64,000 nucleotides of DNA. Source: Ampelomyces quisqualis (taxonomy: Eukaryota; Ascomycota; Dothideomycetes; Pleosporales; Phaeosphaeriaceae). The stretch covers positions 1,116,001 to 1,180,000 of the forward strand of contig JAGTXZ010000011.1 of NCBI GenBank assembly GCA_018398575.1, given 5' to 3'. Shown piece by piece: positions 33,280 through 44,200 of this stretch. A model generated the notes under the pieces. That model was not told the DNA's origin, ran no database searches, and saw nothing but the letters and a program-made list of their open reading frames with translations. Position 1 is the first letter of the stretch. Each line of letters opens with the position of its first letter. Both the position numbers and the translations under genes were made by a program.

Positions 33280-33318
33280 CCCCGAGCCCCGAGCCCCGAG
33301 CCCCGAGCCCCGAGCCCG
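33280..33318. repeat. Heptanucleotide repeat (CCCCGAG)n
   Basis: Five tandem CCCCGAG units about 80 bp upstream of the RAS1 start codon, probably in its 5' UTR. Confidence 0.9.
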
Positions 33319-33400
33319 CCGCCTCTCTCCACTGCGCGCTCCACCGGCCGCGACCAACACGCCCACCACCACCCGCTGTCCCCCCCCCCCCACATCCGCC

Positions 33401-34196
33401 ATGGCGTCAAAGGCGCGCCCCTCCCGCCCCTCGGTGCTGCAACATGCTGACCCGCGCGCAGTTTCTCCGAGAGTACAAGCTGGTCGTAGTCGGCGGCGGT
33501 GGCGTGGGAAAGTCGTGCTTGACCATCCAGCTGATCCAGAGCCACTTTGTCGACGAGTACGACCCGACCATTGAGGGTGAGCCTGCTGCCTAGCCCTCTC
33601 CTCCAAGCAATCCCTCACGCGTCCAGATTCCTACCGCAAGCAGTGCGTCATCGACGACGAGGTGGCGCTGCTCGACGTGCTCGACACGGCCGGCCAGGAG
33701 GAGTACTCGGCCATGCGCGAGCAGTACATGCGGACCGGCGAGGGCTTCCTGCTCGTCTACTCGATAACCGACCGCCAGAGCTTCGAGGAGATCATGACCT
33801 TCCAGCAGCAGATTCTGCGCGTCAAGGACAAGGACTACTTCCCCATGATTGTCGTCGGCAACAAGTGCGATCTCGACGGCGAGAGGCAGGTCTCAACGCA
33901 GGGTACGTCGAGCCACCTCGAGCGCACTGATTGGCTGCAGCCACTGACTGTTCCTCACAGAAGGGCAAACCCTCGCCAAGAATTTTGGCTGCAAATTCAT
34001 CGAGACATCGGCCAAGTCGCGCATCAACGTCGACAACGCCTTCTACGACATTGTCCGCGAAATTCGCAGATATAACAAGGAAATGTCATCCTACTCGGGC
34101 GCCCCGTCCGGCGGCCACGGCTCCAACGGCATCCAGAAGATGAGCATTGACGACGACTCGGACAAGAAGGGCTGCTGCGGGTGCCTAGTAATGTAG
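33401..34196 (+). CDS. RAS1: Ras GTPase (RAS1/RasA orthologue)
   Basis: Small GTPase controlling growth and morphogenesis, at the plasma membrane through a prenylated tail. Four exons: 33401-33412, 33462-33576, 33627-33902 and 33961-34196, encoding 212 aa, the same length as Aspergillus RasA. P-loop GGGGVGKS (15-22), effector YDPTIEDSYR (37-46), DTAGQEE (62-68), NKCD (121-124), TSAK (150-153) and CAAX box CLVM (209-212). Exon 1 encodes only MASK; joining it to [11 protein letters not shown] requires a 49-nt GC-AG intron (AAG|GCGCGC ... GCTGAC ... GCAG). If unspliced, an in-frame ATG at 33444 would instead give [12 protein letters not shown]. The MASK form is conserved in the family, so I prefer it. 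Confidence 0.94.
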
Positions 34197-36855
34197 ACAT
34201 GCACGACGCAGAAGCGAAACTTGTTGTTGTCGCGCAGCACGAGAAGAAGAGATGCCCTTACCACGCACACCACACTCCCGGTCCCGCCCCTGCGGCAAGA
34301 GAGCCTACGATACCATTAGCACATTGTACTGTCAGTTTAACTCGTGGACACTACTTCCTCTTCGACACTTTCTTTACCTTCTTTCCCTCTCCGCAGGGCT
34401 CCGTCCGGATCAATGGTCCTTCCCATCGACCTCGCCTCGGTATCGAGATTTCTTTGTTTTTGGTTAACTATGCTGGCGCTGTGTGGCCCGCCAGCTGCAT
34501 TTATTTTACATCCATCCATCTATTTTATTTAGACCGCAATTTTCATGTCAGATCCATGTCATTCCTCGCATGTCTGAATGGTGCGATTTAAGGACTGGGA
34601 AATGGTAAACAATATCTCATCATCTCCAACTCTCATCGACTGGACTTGATAAATCTCTGCTTTTTCACCTCTGCACCTAACCTGGTCCGACCATTCTAAA
34701 CAACATCTTTCCCATTCTTCCAATCATGCAGATTTGATTCCTATTTGCTATCATGCTGAATTCTTGAAGTCCATCAGTTTTTCGATTATAGTCTGCAGAT
34801 CTTTGAAGAGCGAGGCGGAACTCGGCGAGAGGTGTCGCCGTCGCTGTTGCCGTTGTAGCAAGTAGCGAGGGGGATCACGTCACGTGTCGAGCGGGGGAAT
34901 AACAACTCTGACCTATTAAATGACATGCAAAGTCCGCGCCTTGTCCTCGTCGCTGCGCAGACCACTCAAAGAATCTCTATATAGTAATACTGTTCAGCTT
35001 TGCGTCTTTTCGTACACGAAATCTTTTCAAAGTAAACACGATGCATGCTCGTCAATCGCGTAAAAGTCTGGTAGTGCTCCTCTTCCTAGCCTTTACTGTA
35101 TGACCCTATGCATAATTTCTCCATAACACTTTGTTTCATAGAAAAGCACACCAGGGCACCACGACGCACATGGAAATACCTTGAAACACAACTTTGCGAC
35201 TGGTACCAACTCTACTTCCTCATCTCCGCGGAACTTTTTTAAATAAAAATTGGTCAGGGGCCATATGAGAATCTAGCGTCACGTGAGGCGCAAGATAGGT
35301 CTCCAAGGCGCTGTGCAGGATTGTAATATTCTGCCACGAGCTAAGTTATTGTGCCATGTGTCCTTGTCGACGGATCTAAATGTTGTTCGGGGGAATCGAA
35401 TGTCCATAATTACTGGGTTTGTAATGTACTTTACAAGACGTGAGCTTGAGATTGGTTGGCATTCGTCTACTGTGTTTTGGTTGGGGGACGGGTTGGTTCG
35501 AGAAATTGAGGCTGGCATGCTTTCTGGCGGTAACTCAGCTATAACTCGTAGTTGGTACGTATTTGTAGATGACGTTTGTGTAGTTCTGCGGCTACATTCG
35601 AGCAAGAAAACTTTGGTGTTGAGTGTGATTCGGTTGTGTGGGGGTATGGAGGCTGCAGAGAGCTTGAGGAGACTGCTGTTGTGTATACTGCTGTCGAGCT
35701 AATGTGTGGTTAAGGTGATGCGATGGACGGTACCGGAAGTGAACCTGGGTTGGGAACTAGACTACTAGAGGACATGGATACTACAGAGGTATGCCAGGCG
35801 CTGTTAGTGTAAACAATAAAGCAGGGTAGGGAGATGTGCATTATTAGCGTGACCAAAATTGTTTCTTTCACTCGTGTCTGTTCCAATATCAACACTGCAA
35901 GCTGTAGCTTTTGAGGACTGTAGGCGCCAACCCTAAACTTGATAACGACTTTGTTTTCCAGTAACATCAGTTCTATAGTCGAGATACGTCCACACAGCAA
36001 AGTGTTCAATGCCTGCCTAACCTGCTTGTTGTTTGTTAAAGCACGCTTCGAACTAGACTAGAAGCTATCCTCCAGCAACTTGTCGTGTGAATATTTCTCC
36101 TTATCCAATGAGCTAAAAGTCTACGAAGAGCCTATCTATCCAATTAGCGTAAAATAGCGATTGACACGTACAGCCAGACCGGAAGCGGGTCCGACACCAA
36201 AAGCACGAAAGCTTGGGCTATAGTAGACGAAAAGGCGTAAGAACAACGAGACGGACTCAAGGCACTTGATATTTCTGGTATTAAGGCCAAGTAGTCTTAT
36301 ATTCACAACAGAACAGCTAAATGTTAGGCTTTGCGCGCCACTTTGCGAAATGCTTGGTTGAATGCTTGTGAAGTGTTGTGCAATATTTCGTGATCAGTCA
36401 AGTACACGAGAAACTATAAGCTATTGACATGCTAAACCCTAATCATAGCTGGTTGACTCGAGCACAATCTGATACATCCCTTCAGTCTGTTTTGCCCGGT
36501 CATAAATAGTCATAATAGTCTCACAGCATCAGTCATCTGTATCATTTTGTCCATATAGATTCGTCTCCAAAGGCAGCATTGACCTGCAAAACTATTTGTG
36601 CAAGCTCCATGCCCAACGCACTGGTATGCCAAGTGACTGTAAGGTGGTTTTGCAGTGAGTATATTGTAACGCACGTTACACATTGTGCGCGAATTCAACA
36701 TCAGCATGGTGCGTCCTTGACGTAATTGTTCCCTAGCCTAAGTATGCATAATGTTCTTTGTACGTTACCTCGCCGCAGCATATCAACTCTAACTTCTTTT
36801 TTTTACCAAGCAGACTCTCAACCAATCCCAAGCTATACCGACTTCAACCTTCAAC
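34197..36855. other. Gene-poor intergenic region, 2.7 kb
   Basis: It includes the RAS1 3' UTR. One open frame of 139 codons (35283-35702, plus) is overlapped by a 108-codon frame on the other strand; neither resembles a known protein and the composition is not typical of coding DNA here. No RNA gene recognised. Confidence 0.5.
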
Positions 36856-37563
36856 ATGAATTCGCACACTACTTTGTACCCTGCTGACGAGGCTGCCGAG
36901 CCCATGCACCCAAGACAATTACCAACCGACCAGCGCGCTCATCAAAATGGGCATACGTCAGCAGAGCATCGAAACATGCCGTTTCGATGGGTCGCACCAG
37001 CCACAGACACACCATACCCCATTCATGACTCACAGCCTTCGAAAGACCAGCAACAGGTCGTCGACTTGTTGAGTGGACAGCGCTTTCAACGTGCCGACAC
37101 CATTCGTCAACCAGTAGCAGCAGATTTCCTTCATCGTTCACTTCCAGCTCCGCCTGTTCGTAGACACGATTCGGATCAAGATTTCCCAATTATTGAGCCC
37201 GACTCTTACTTCCCCAAGGTTCCTGCTAGCGATCGTCGATATTCGCGACCCCGAAGCGCAGGACCTGCAAATCTCACTCGACGGTCGATAATCACAAGCC
37301 CCAAGCCTCTGCACCCCGTCAATTTTGATCCGATCCAGCAGCATCCCGTATCTGCGGCTGCAGTTGTTCCTCATGAGGTTGACGAGACTGAAGTCGAGGA
37401 TGCCGCCCCAGCCCCAGCGATGGAATCCGACATGTTCTCACCAGCGCTTGGTGGCTTGCATAGATTAGAATCGGCTCCAGTTCGACGGCCATCACGGTTG
37501 GGCCGCCTCAAGCGGTTTTTTTCAGTCAAGGGCCGTCGTCAATATGGTCGCCCGACACGGTAG
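36856..37563 (+). CDS. Hypothetical disordered protein
   Basis: Single exon, 235 aa; start in good context (AACATG), preceded by a pyrimidine-rich leader. It is rich in Pro, Arg, Ser and Gln, without predicted globular domains, signal peptide or membrane segment. Notable parts are DQDFPIIEPDSYFPKVP, an acidic stretch around residues 173-190 (VDETEVEDAAPAPAMESD) and a basic C-terminus (RRPSRLGRLKRFFSVKGRR) that could be a nuclear signal or amphipathic membrane-binding helix. Codon use looks like a real gene and the frame is the longest in a 5-kb gene-poor stretch. I do not recognise a family; possibly lineage-specific. Confidence 0.6.
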   Translation: MNSHTTLYPADEAAEPMHPRQLPTDQRAHQNGHTSAEHRNMPFRWVAPATDTPYPIHDSQPSKDQQQVVDLLSGQRFQRADTIRQPVAADFLHRSLPAPPVRRHDSDQDFPIIEPDSYFPKVPASDRRYSRPRSAGPANLTRRSIITSPKPLHPVNFDPIQQHPVSAAAVVPHEVDETEVEDAAPAPAMESDMFSPALGGLHRLESAPVRRPSRLGRLKRFFSVKGRRQYGRPTR

Positions 37564-40079
37564 GTTTCGACGCTGCCACAGATACTTTGGGGGTCTGAGC
37601 GGTGCTCTTATACTTGCTTATCTCCGCGAAGCCCTCTCTGTCCGGCGAGAAGCTGGTAGGCGCGGCTGCCATTGCTTGGTTATCACTCACTGTTACCGGA
37701 CATTAGGAGTTTGGCAGACCAATGAAGTACTTATAATTCTAAAATGATCACATCCTGTTTGATCCCAACGCGTGCCCTGAAGACAGATCATCTTCTTTTG
37801 TCGAGTCACTCAAAAGTTTTTCCACTACCAATCACATAGCCCTTCGCAACCCAGCATAAATCCATATCTTCGCAACTTGGATCTTGTCTATGCCACCCAA
37901 AATCAATGAAGCTTTTGCTGCCTACGTCGATGATAAAATTCGTCCTTTGCTCGATTATTTTCCTGTCACACCTAATTGAATTCACATCAACGAAGCTGGG
38001 CAATATATTAACATTTGGGCAATAGCAAATCCATATTGTAAGAAAGAAGTTAAGGGAGGTTAAGGAAAAGAAGAATGAGATCATGTGCGGGCGAGTACAT
38101 GTTCATACTAGATGTCAATAAGAGGAGGAATATTATCAGAATCCTGGATTTCCTGAATATTAATGCGACTGAAGATTTAAGAGGTGGGATGACGGAGGCG
38201 AGGGAAAATATCGGGGAGAAAGGGGATGGGTGGTGAGTGTTATGGATGTCACATGCTTCCAAGCACTACCCCGCCGAGGACGAACCTTCAATCAACCAAG
38301 AAAGATCAAGACAACATCAACACCCTGAATTCCTGTAATATGTAATTCTGCCCGTGGTGCGCCGTCAATTTGCCACGTTTTTGACAACGGAACCGAGTCG
38401 GTGAATACACAGCAAGGATCGTTGCAACCGAGTCTCTGGATCTGGTAGGATACAACGCCACACTAATGTCGAAAGCATATTGATTAGTTTGCCTCCGAGA
38501 CATGTGAGCTTCTGGCAAAAGTACTCTACTTGCGACATCCACGTGGTCCACGTGGCGACATCCACTGCGGTGGCGAACGGGCATCGGGACAAGGTGTTGC
38601 TCTTGACTGATAACGGTTGGGGTGTGTAGGGTAAGTGCAGTCAGAGCCTTTGGCAGTCTGAGTAATTACTGTAGGCATTACCGTATTCAACGAGGTTAAA
38701 CAATTTGTTTCTGATGCCGAAGGTGGCTAGACTCAAGGTTCTTGACCAATGACAGGCTCTGGAATATGAGTCTAGATCCCGTCAGGTTCAGATTTGTTAC
38801 TAGCTCGGTAACAGTAGCTCTGAAATCTTGAATGCCGTTACACATGTGTAGGAGTGGGTCTCGTAGTACACAAACGAGGCATGATGATCTAGTCACGTGA
38901 TATGCTCAAGGCTAAATGTGAAAGCCGCGACATTCCTTTTTGCAACACCAAAAATCGTCTGAGTAACCGTATACTGCACGCGCGCGATGAGCACAAATAA
39001 CAAATCACACTGCCCGTCTCCGCAGCCACCCAGCTCCTGGAACTAGAACATCATGCACTGCCTTTTGCATTTTTGACAGTGATGCACGGCCCTCTCAGGC
39101 GAACAGAACAACCTACCCGCGATCGCCTCTACCTAGAACCCAGTTCCTGATCAAACGGCAACGGGTGAAACAGAAATGGAGTCGTTGACAGGTTCACGCA
39201 CCGCGACGATCTGCGGGGCGCGGAGAATCATCGTTGAGATTTCAGGATACGAGAAACCCAGGATTTCAACGACGACACATGGCAAAAACGAATAATGTGC
39301 AGGTCAATAATACCGTGAACTCGGGTGACGACGGCAAGCGACAAACTTCCAGTATCACGACACACGACATACCTGCAATGACAACTCACACCAGTAGTCG
39401 TACTACCCACCATTGGGCTTCACCGTAATCACACTGCATCTAGACCACAGCCTTGAAATTACCGACGTACGGCTTTTGACATTAAATGTAGCACAATGGC
39501 CGCGTGTGACCCATGAAGTGGCGTTCATCACTATTTTCGTACCACAGCGCGATCGTACGGGTTGGTGCGTTGTGGGTGTTGTCGGATGAGTGCGAGCGCA
39601 GGTGACACGTTTAGTGGCGCTTTTTAGGCGAGCAAGGGATTTTATGGTCGAAAGAGAATTTGTGGTAAAAAGTGAAAAGTGTGGTTCACGGCTCGCTTCG
39701 TTGAAGTTGGCAATAATGATATGCCGTGTAGTATAGATTTTGGTCTAAGAGGGTCTAGTAGGTATGGTAACGTACTGTGTGCCAGAGTAAGGTGCAGCAT
39801 TTTGGGATCGATTTACCCTTCGGAGAAAGCTTCTGGGCATTGGAGGGCTGTACAAGACTCAAGATGCCGGGGCTGAAATGAGGTTGATCGTAAGCAGTGC
39901 ATAGACGCGCGGAATAGTCAGGCAATTGATCTAGGAAAGCAGTGTTATGATGGGATGCGTGATGCGCAAAGTGATGTTCTTACACAGTTTTGGCATGTTC
40001 TTTATTTTGAGTCGCCATGGCAGTGCAATCGAAACCTGGGAGCACCGTGAGAAGAAGGCTGACCATAGAAATAGAAATG
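37564..40079. other. Gene-poor intergenic region, 2.5 kb
   Basis: Only short frames (under 100 codons) on both strands; no gene, repeat array or RNA recognised. Confidence 0.5.
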
Positions 40080-41282
40080 TTAAGCAACATCAACACCCGA
40101 TGTGAGAGCATCGGTGTCCACATCGAGCGCTTTGAGCTTGGCCTCAACCGCAGCTACAAGTTGAGGATCAAACATTTCCTCTTTCCGCGTGTTCTTGGTC
40201 CTACAAGCAATCAGTATTATTCGTTTGCGGCAGCTTTGACAGTACTTACGGGGAACGAACACATTTTTCGCAACGCTCATGACCACATCCAGGACACTGA
40301 GGTGAACCACTGATGAATGATCGGTGACACTGTTCGCACTGCCACCGAACGCGTTGTCGTGGTTTCCTCCATGTACGCCTAAACATCTCTAACTGCTTCT
40401 CCACCTCGGAGTCGCTTTCTGCATCAGCATCTCCAGGATATCCATCAGGCCTTTTTTGCAGCTTCGCCGGTTCGCGTGGACATTTGGTGCACCTGACATG
40501 TTGACATTGCTCACAGCTGGTAGCAGACGATGGAACAAACATCGATTCGCACTTGTGGCAGGTGCGCCTAACGCACTGCTTCACGGGCTGACACGCCAAC
40601 TCGTTTCCTCCTCTTGCCGTGATGGTGAGAACTCGCTTCTTCTTTGGCTTCTCGTCAGCGGCCTTGTCCTGCTCGAATGACATCTTCTTCTTTGGATACC
40701 AAGGGCATTTGTTGCATCGCTTATGCTGGCACTGCAGGCACTGCTTTTCAGAGCCGTATGTCGTTCCGCAGCGGTGACAGCTACGATGAACGCGCATGCG
40801 AATGGCCTTCTCTACTCGCTGCACAGTTGGCACGGGAGCTGGGCCGGTGATCCAGTCGTGCGTGTCGAGAGTGAGACCATACTTTGCGAAGAGGGCGCGA
40901 GCTCGCTCCTGCTGCATAGCATGGCGATCAATCTGCTTGGTCACAACAGTGGGAGATGGAGGATTTGCAACGACCGTGACAGTCGTGGTGGGCGAGGCTG
41001 GGTTTGCAGTCGCAGAAGGGCTGTGGTATGTGAGCATAATGCAATTGGGTCGCGACTGCCAACTTACGCAGCGGGTGTGGCTTCCACTGCCACAGCACCT
41101 TCCTCCACATTCTGTTGTTGCGCGCTCTCAGAAGGTGCAACCAGCGCACCATAGTCTCCGACCGCCTTGCTCGACTTTTCCCGCTTGAAGACACTGCTCA
41201 TCCTCCTCACATACTTTCCCAAACTCATGCGACGATTGCCACTCTTGGCGTCCGCAGCGCCTGACCCAGCTGGTGTCGACAT
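40080..41282 (-). CDS. Protein with three tandem zinc-ribbon-like Cys motifs
   Basis: Three exons: 41282-41068, 41020-40250 and 40200-40080, with GT-AG introns of 47 and 49 nt, encoding 368 aa. The N-terminus is Ser/Lys-rich (MSTPAGSGAADAKSGNRRMS, LGKYVRRMSSVFKRE). Then come three Cys modules at about residues 153-177, 226-252 and 300-325, each of the form CxxC(10-12)CxxCxHxRCxxCxR/Y, separated by basic linkers and one acidic stretch (DADAESDSEVE). The exon-3 tail is short (FDPQLVAAVEAKLKALDVDTD). Repeated paired CxxC motifs suggest zinc ribbons binding RNA, DNA or protein. I recognise this architecture as common in Pezizomycotina but know no function. Confidence 0.75.
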
Positions 41283-44200
41283 GGTGAACCGCCTCTCTTT
41301 TCCTGGTGACTGACTCGCAACCGACCAAAAAGTGCAGTCCGAGTCTGATCAGGATGTTGCTCACTACGAAGTGACTGCTAACGTCTGGCCGTTGAGCTAG
41401 AAACCACGAAATTCCGACCGTCTGGTAACATGCAATCGGGCGGCTATAACAACGGCACAACGACTTATACCTCCAAGGATCCTCCAAAGAGCCGGGAACA
41501 CGCAAGGAGTAAGAACGGTCGTCAGAACTCCAGGCGAAGTTTGGTGATGGCGACGTTGAACGTGAGTGGCACCCAGCGGACTATGTATGAGCCCAGGGCA
41601 CAACAGGACCCGGGATTCCAGTGTGCTGGATTTGACCCCAAACTTTGCACAAGCGTCGCTAAGAAAGACAGCGCGGCCCGTTCGCTGCAGCTGGGCCGGC
41701 TGCAAAATCGGGGTATTGCATGCTGGACTCGCTGGGACCGGGCGCAGTGGCATTCTCGCGGCTGGCTGTGGCAAAGCGATTTACTTGCCGGGATCGATGG
41801 CAGCACTGCAGCAGCACAAAATGTGCAGCTGTGCACAGCAAACGTCGGCAGCGCCATGGCACGACGGCATGCAGTGGGTCGAGCAAACTATCGTTGCCGT
41901 GATGCTCAGAGCCTGTGCTGTTCCGCGGGATCGCTGCGGAGCTGCGTCCAGATGAGACCATCAGACCCCGGGCGCCATTCCAGTCGAGGCCTGCCCGCCT
42001 CCGCGACGGACCAAGCTCGTACCATGGTGTCTCCTGAGATTGAAATCACGTCACTGGGACGTGGTATGTATGCATCGTCGGATTTTATCTAGGTCGATAT
42101 ACCACGCCTCGATGCCCTTGTCTGACGGCCAAGTCGCACGCCGATGACCATTACCCAGCAAATGAACGGCGGGTGCATCGCCTCAAATTCCGCCGTGTCT
42201 ACGGAGTATCGATTTCATCTGCAGTCGTGGTAGCCTCTGCCAGTGATGCACACCAACATCGCCTGATCTTTCCCTACGGGCCGATGAACATCTGCTCTTG
42301 CGCATCACCAGCGCACACAGCATGTTCACTTCATGCCAAGTCTTCAGTCCCACGGCCGCGCTGCTTGTTGCCCAAGAGCTGTGCCCACCCTGCTGCGAAC
42401 AGCCCCAACCAATTTGTTGTTTTTTGGAGGGCTTCCAACAATCCTCATTGTGTGCATGCAGCTTCAAGATCGATCAAAACCACCAAATCAAAAGCCTCGT
42501 GAGAACAGCGATTTTACTCCCCATCGGTCAACAACACACGGCTGTCATCGGTGCAGGCTCTGAAGACCCCAGACCATGGTGGTAGAATCCACTTTGAATG
42601 TTGTGGAATCCGGTGACCTGGACGTGGCGGATGCGTGCCCCCTGGGCCCTGTCCTCGCCTGTGACCAGGATGCTAAATTCCTGGGCCGACCCAACTGCAC
42701 TGCAGAACAAATTTGTGCGAAACACCTTGTCAAAGATTGTTCTCACGACACATGAATGCTCGAAAGTTAGGTGCGATCCCAAAGGTTGCGTTCTTGACAC
42801 CATGTACTTCTGAACATGCTGCGTAGCTTGGCATTTTACCCCGACCCTCCACCGGCAGAACACGGCAAGCTCGATTCTCCACCCCACGGAGGTTACCGAC
42901 CTTGTTTGTACCCGACGGCTAGATACTCATCGGGCCAAACGCAGGGCTAAAAAGCGTTGATCCTGGAGCCTATCCAGAGGACATCGATCGAGGCTGTACA
43001 TACTCTGTAATTTACTTGGTCTTCCTACTTAGGAGACGAGGTTGCTCGGACATGAAATGTTACATTATGAGCGAACGCAGCGGTCACCTGAAAGACGACC
43101 TCTCGGCCTTGGGCATCATGCGCATTCGTGACTCGGTATCCTCACGATCAAACTGCTGACGTTCAGCAGTGAGCAACAGACAAGCTCGGAGTCTACTACT
43201 AGCATGTGTCTAGGCGCTTAATTCAACCTCGAAGGGGATGCTGAAATGGCCCAAAAGACTACAAGGAACACGAGAGCCGTGGATACGGCGGTTAGGCTAG
43301 GGAGCTTGTAAGTAGGAATTACTTCGTAGGGTTCTCCGCCTTCCCACTTCCGCTGGCTTGACAAACTTTCGCAAGTTTATGCGGTAGGTACCCGAGAAGG
43401 ATTCTCATCTTGACACCCGGTGTCAGGTTCACACTGTGGGTCCGCCGTTGGACTGCAAAGGTGACCCTGCTCCGATTGCACACGGACCTGGGACGCTCAA
43501 GTGCATTAGCCTTCCTCGACTACCACCTAAAATTCGGCATTTGAGCCCAGACAACAACTTGTTGCGGACAGGAAGACAAGGTTGTGGATCTTGCTTGACA
43601 CATGCCCGATTTTCGGAAGGACGGTGTGAGAGAAAGCTAGGTAGGTAGCCGTTATCAACAGCCTGATGTCCACTCCTGCGCGTCACTGTACCCGGATCCG
43701 CACCCCGGCCACCCGCCGCTGAAGGATCCGCAGCCCGACGGTCATCACTGAGCTAAGCCTAGACGGGCCGCGTCGCGCTCCTCTTTTGGTAATTGTCCGA
43801 CCCGGTTCGTGCTCAGTAGAGCGCCTCTAGTAGACTAGTATCTACGGCATGATGGACAGTACTGTACTCCGTACACAGCTGCGGAGTCAACTTGCCTTGT
43901 ACTCGGATGGATATCTCTTATCACATTACTTTTAGAACCAAGGCAGTCACCTTTTTATCACGACTTGTCATATTATTGGCGAGCTACTTTCTGCATCTCA
44001 TCTCCGTTCATTCTCGTCCACTTGCTCTACCAAGTGCTTCGTCACGTGTTATCGAGTCATTATACTGCATGTCGGAAACACCAATAGAAAGGCCGAGGAA
44101 GACATCATGCTACGTAGCTTGTACACTCCAACGTTACTAGTCATATAATATCTCATTTTAAAGCTCTTTGTGAGCTACAGTTCCTCCTATTATTGAGTGC

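Larger units (their letters stand above)
32440..33400. promoter_or_regulatory. RAS1 upstream region with simple repeats
   Basis: Nearly 1 kb without a supported gene. Long overlapping open frames on both strands come from GC-rich, low-complexity sequence. It contains two microsatellites (listed separately) and a pyrimidine-rich stretch with a poly-C run just before the RAS1 start, likely the 5' UTR. Confidence 0.55.

Noticed and set aside
32666..33618. Long frames on both strands across the RAS1 upstream region
   Set aside because: Products consist of repeat-derived runs (IRYDT, SPEPRA types) from the microsatellites; not proteins.
35283..35702. 139-codon frame after RAS1
   Set aside because: Overlapped by an equally plausible antisense frame and without similarity or coding-like composition.
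41430..42092. 220-codon open frame upstream of the zinc-ribbon gene
   Set aside because: It sits where GC-rich DNA leaves frames open on both strands; product has scattered Trp/Cys and no recognisable domain. Kept only as a remark in the intergenic entry.
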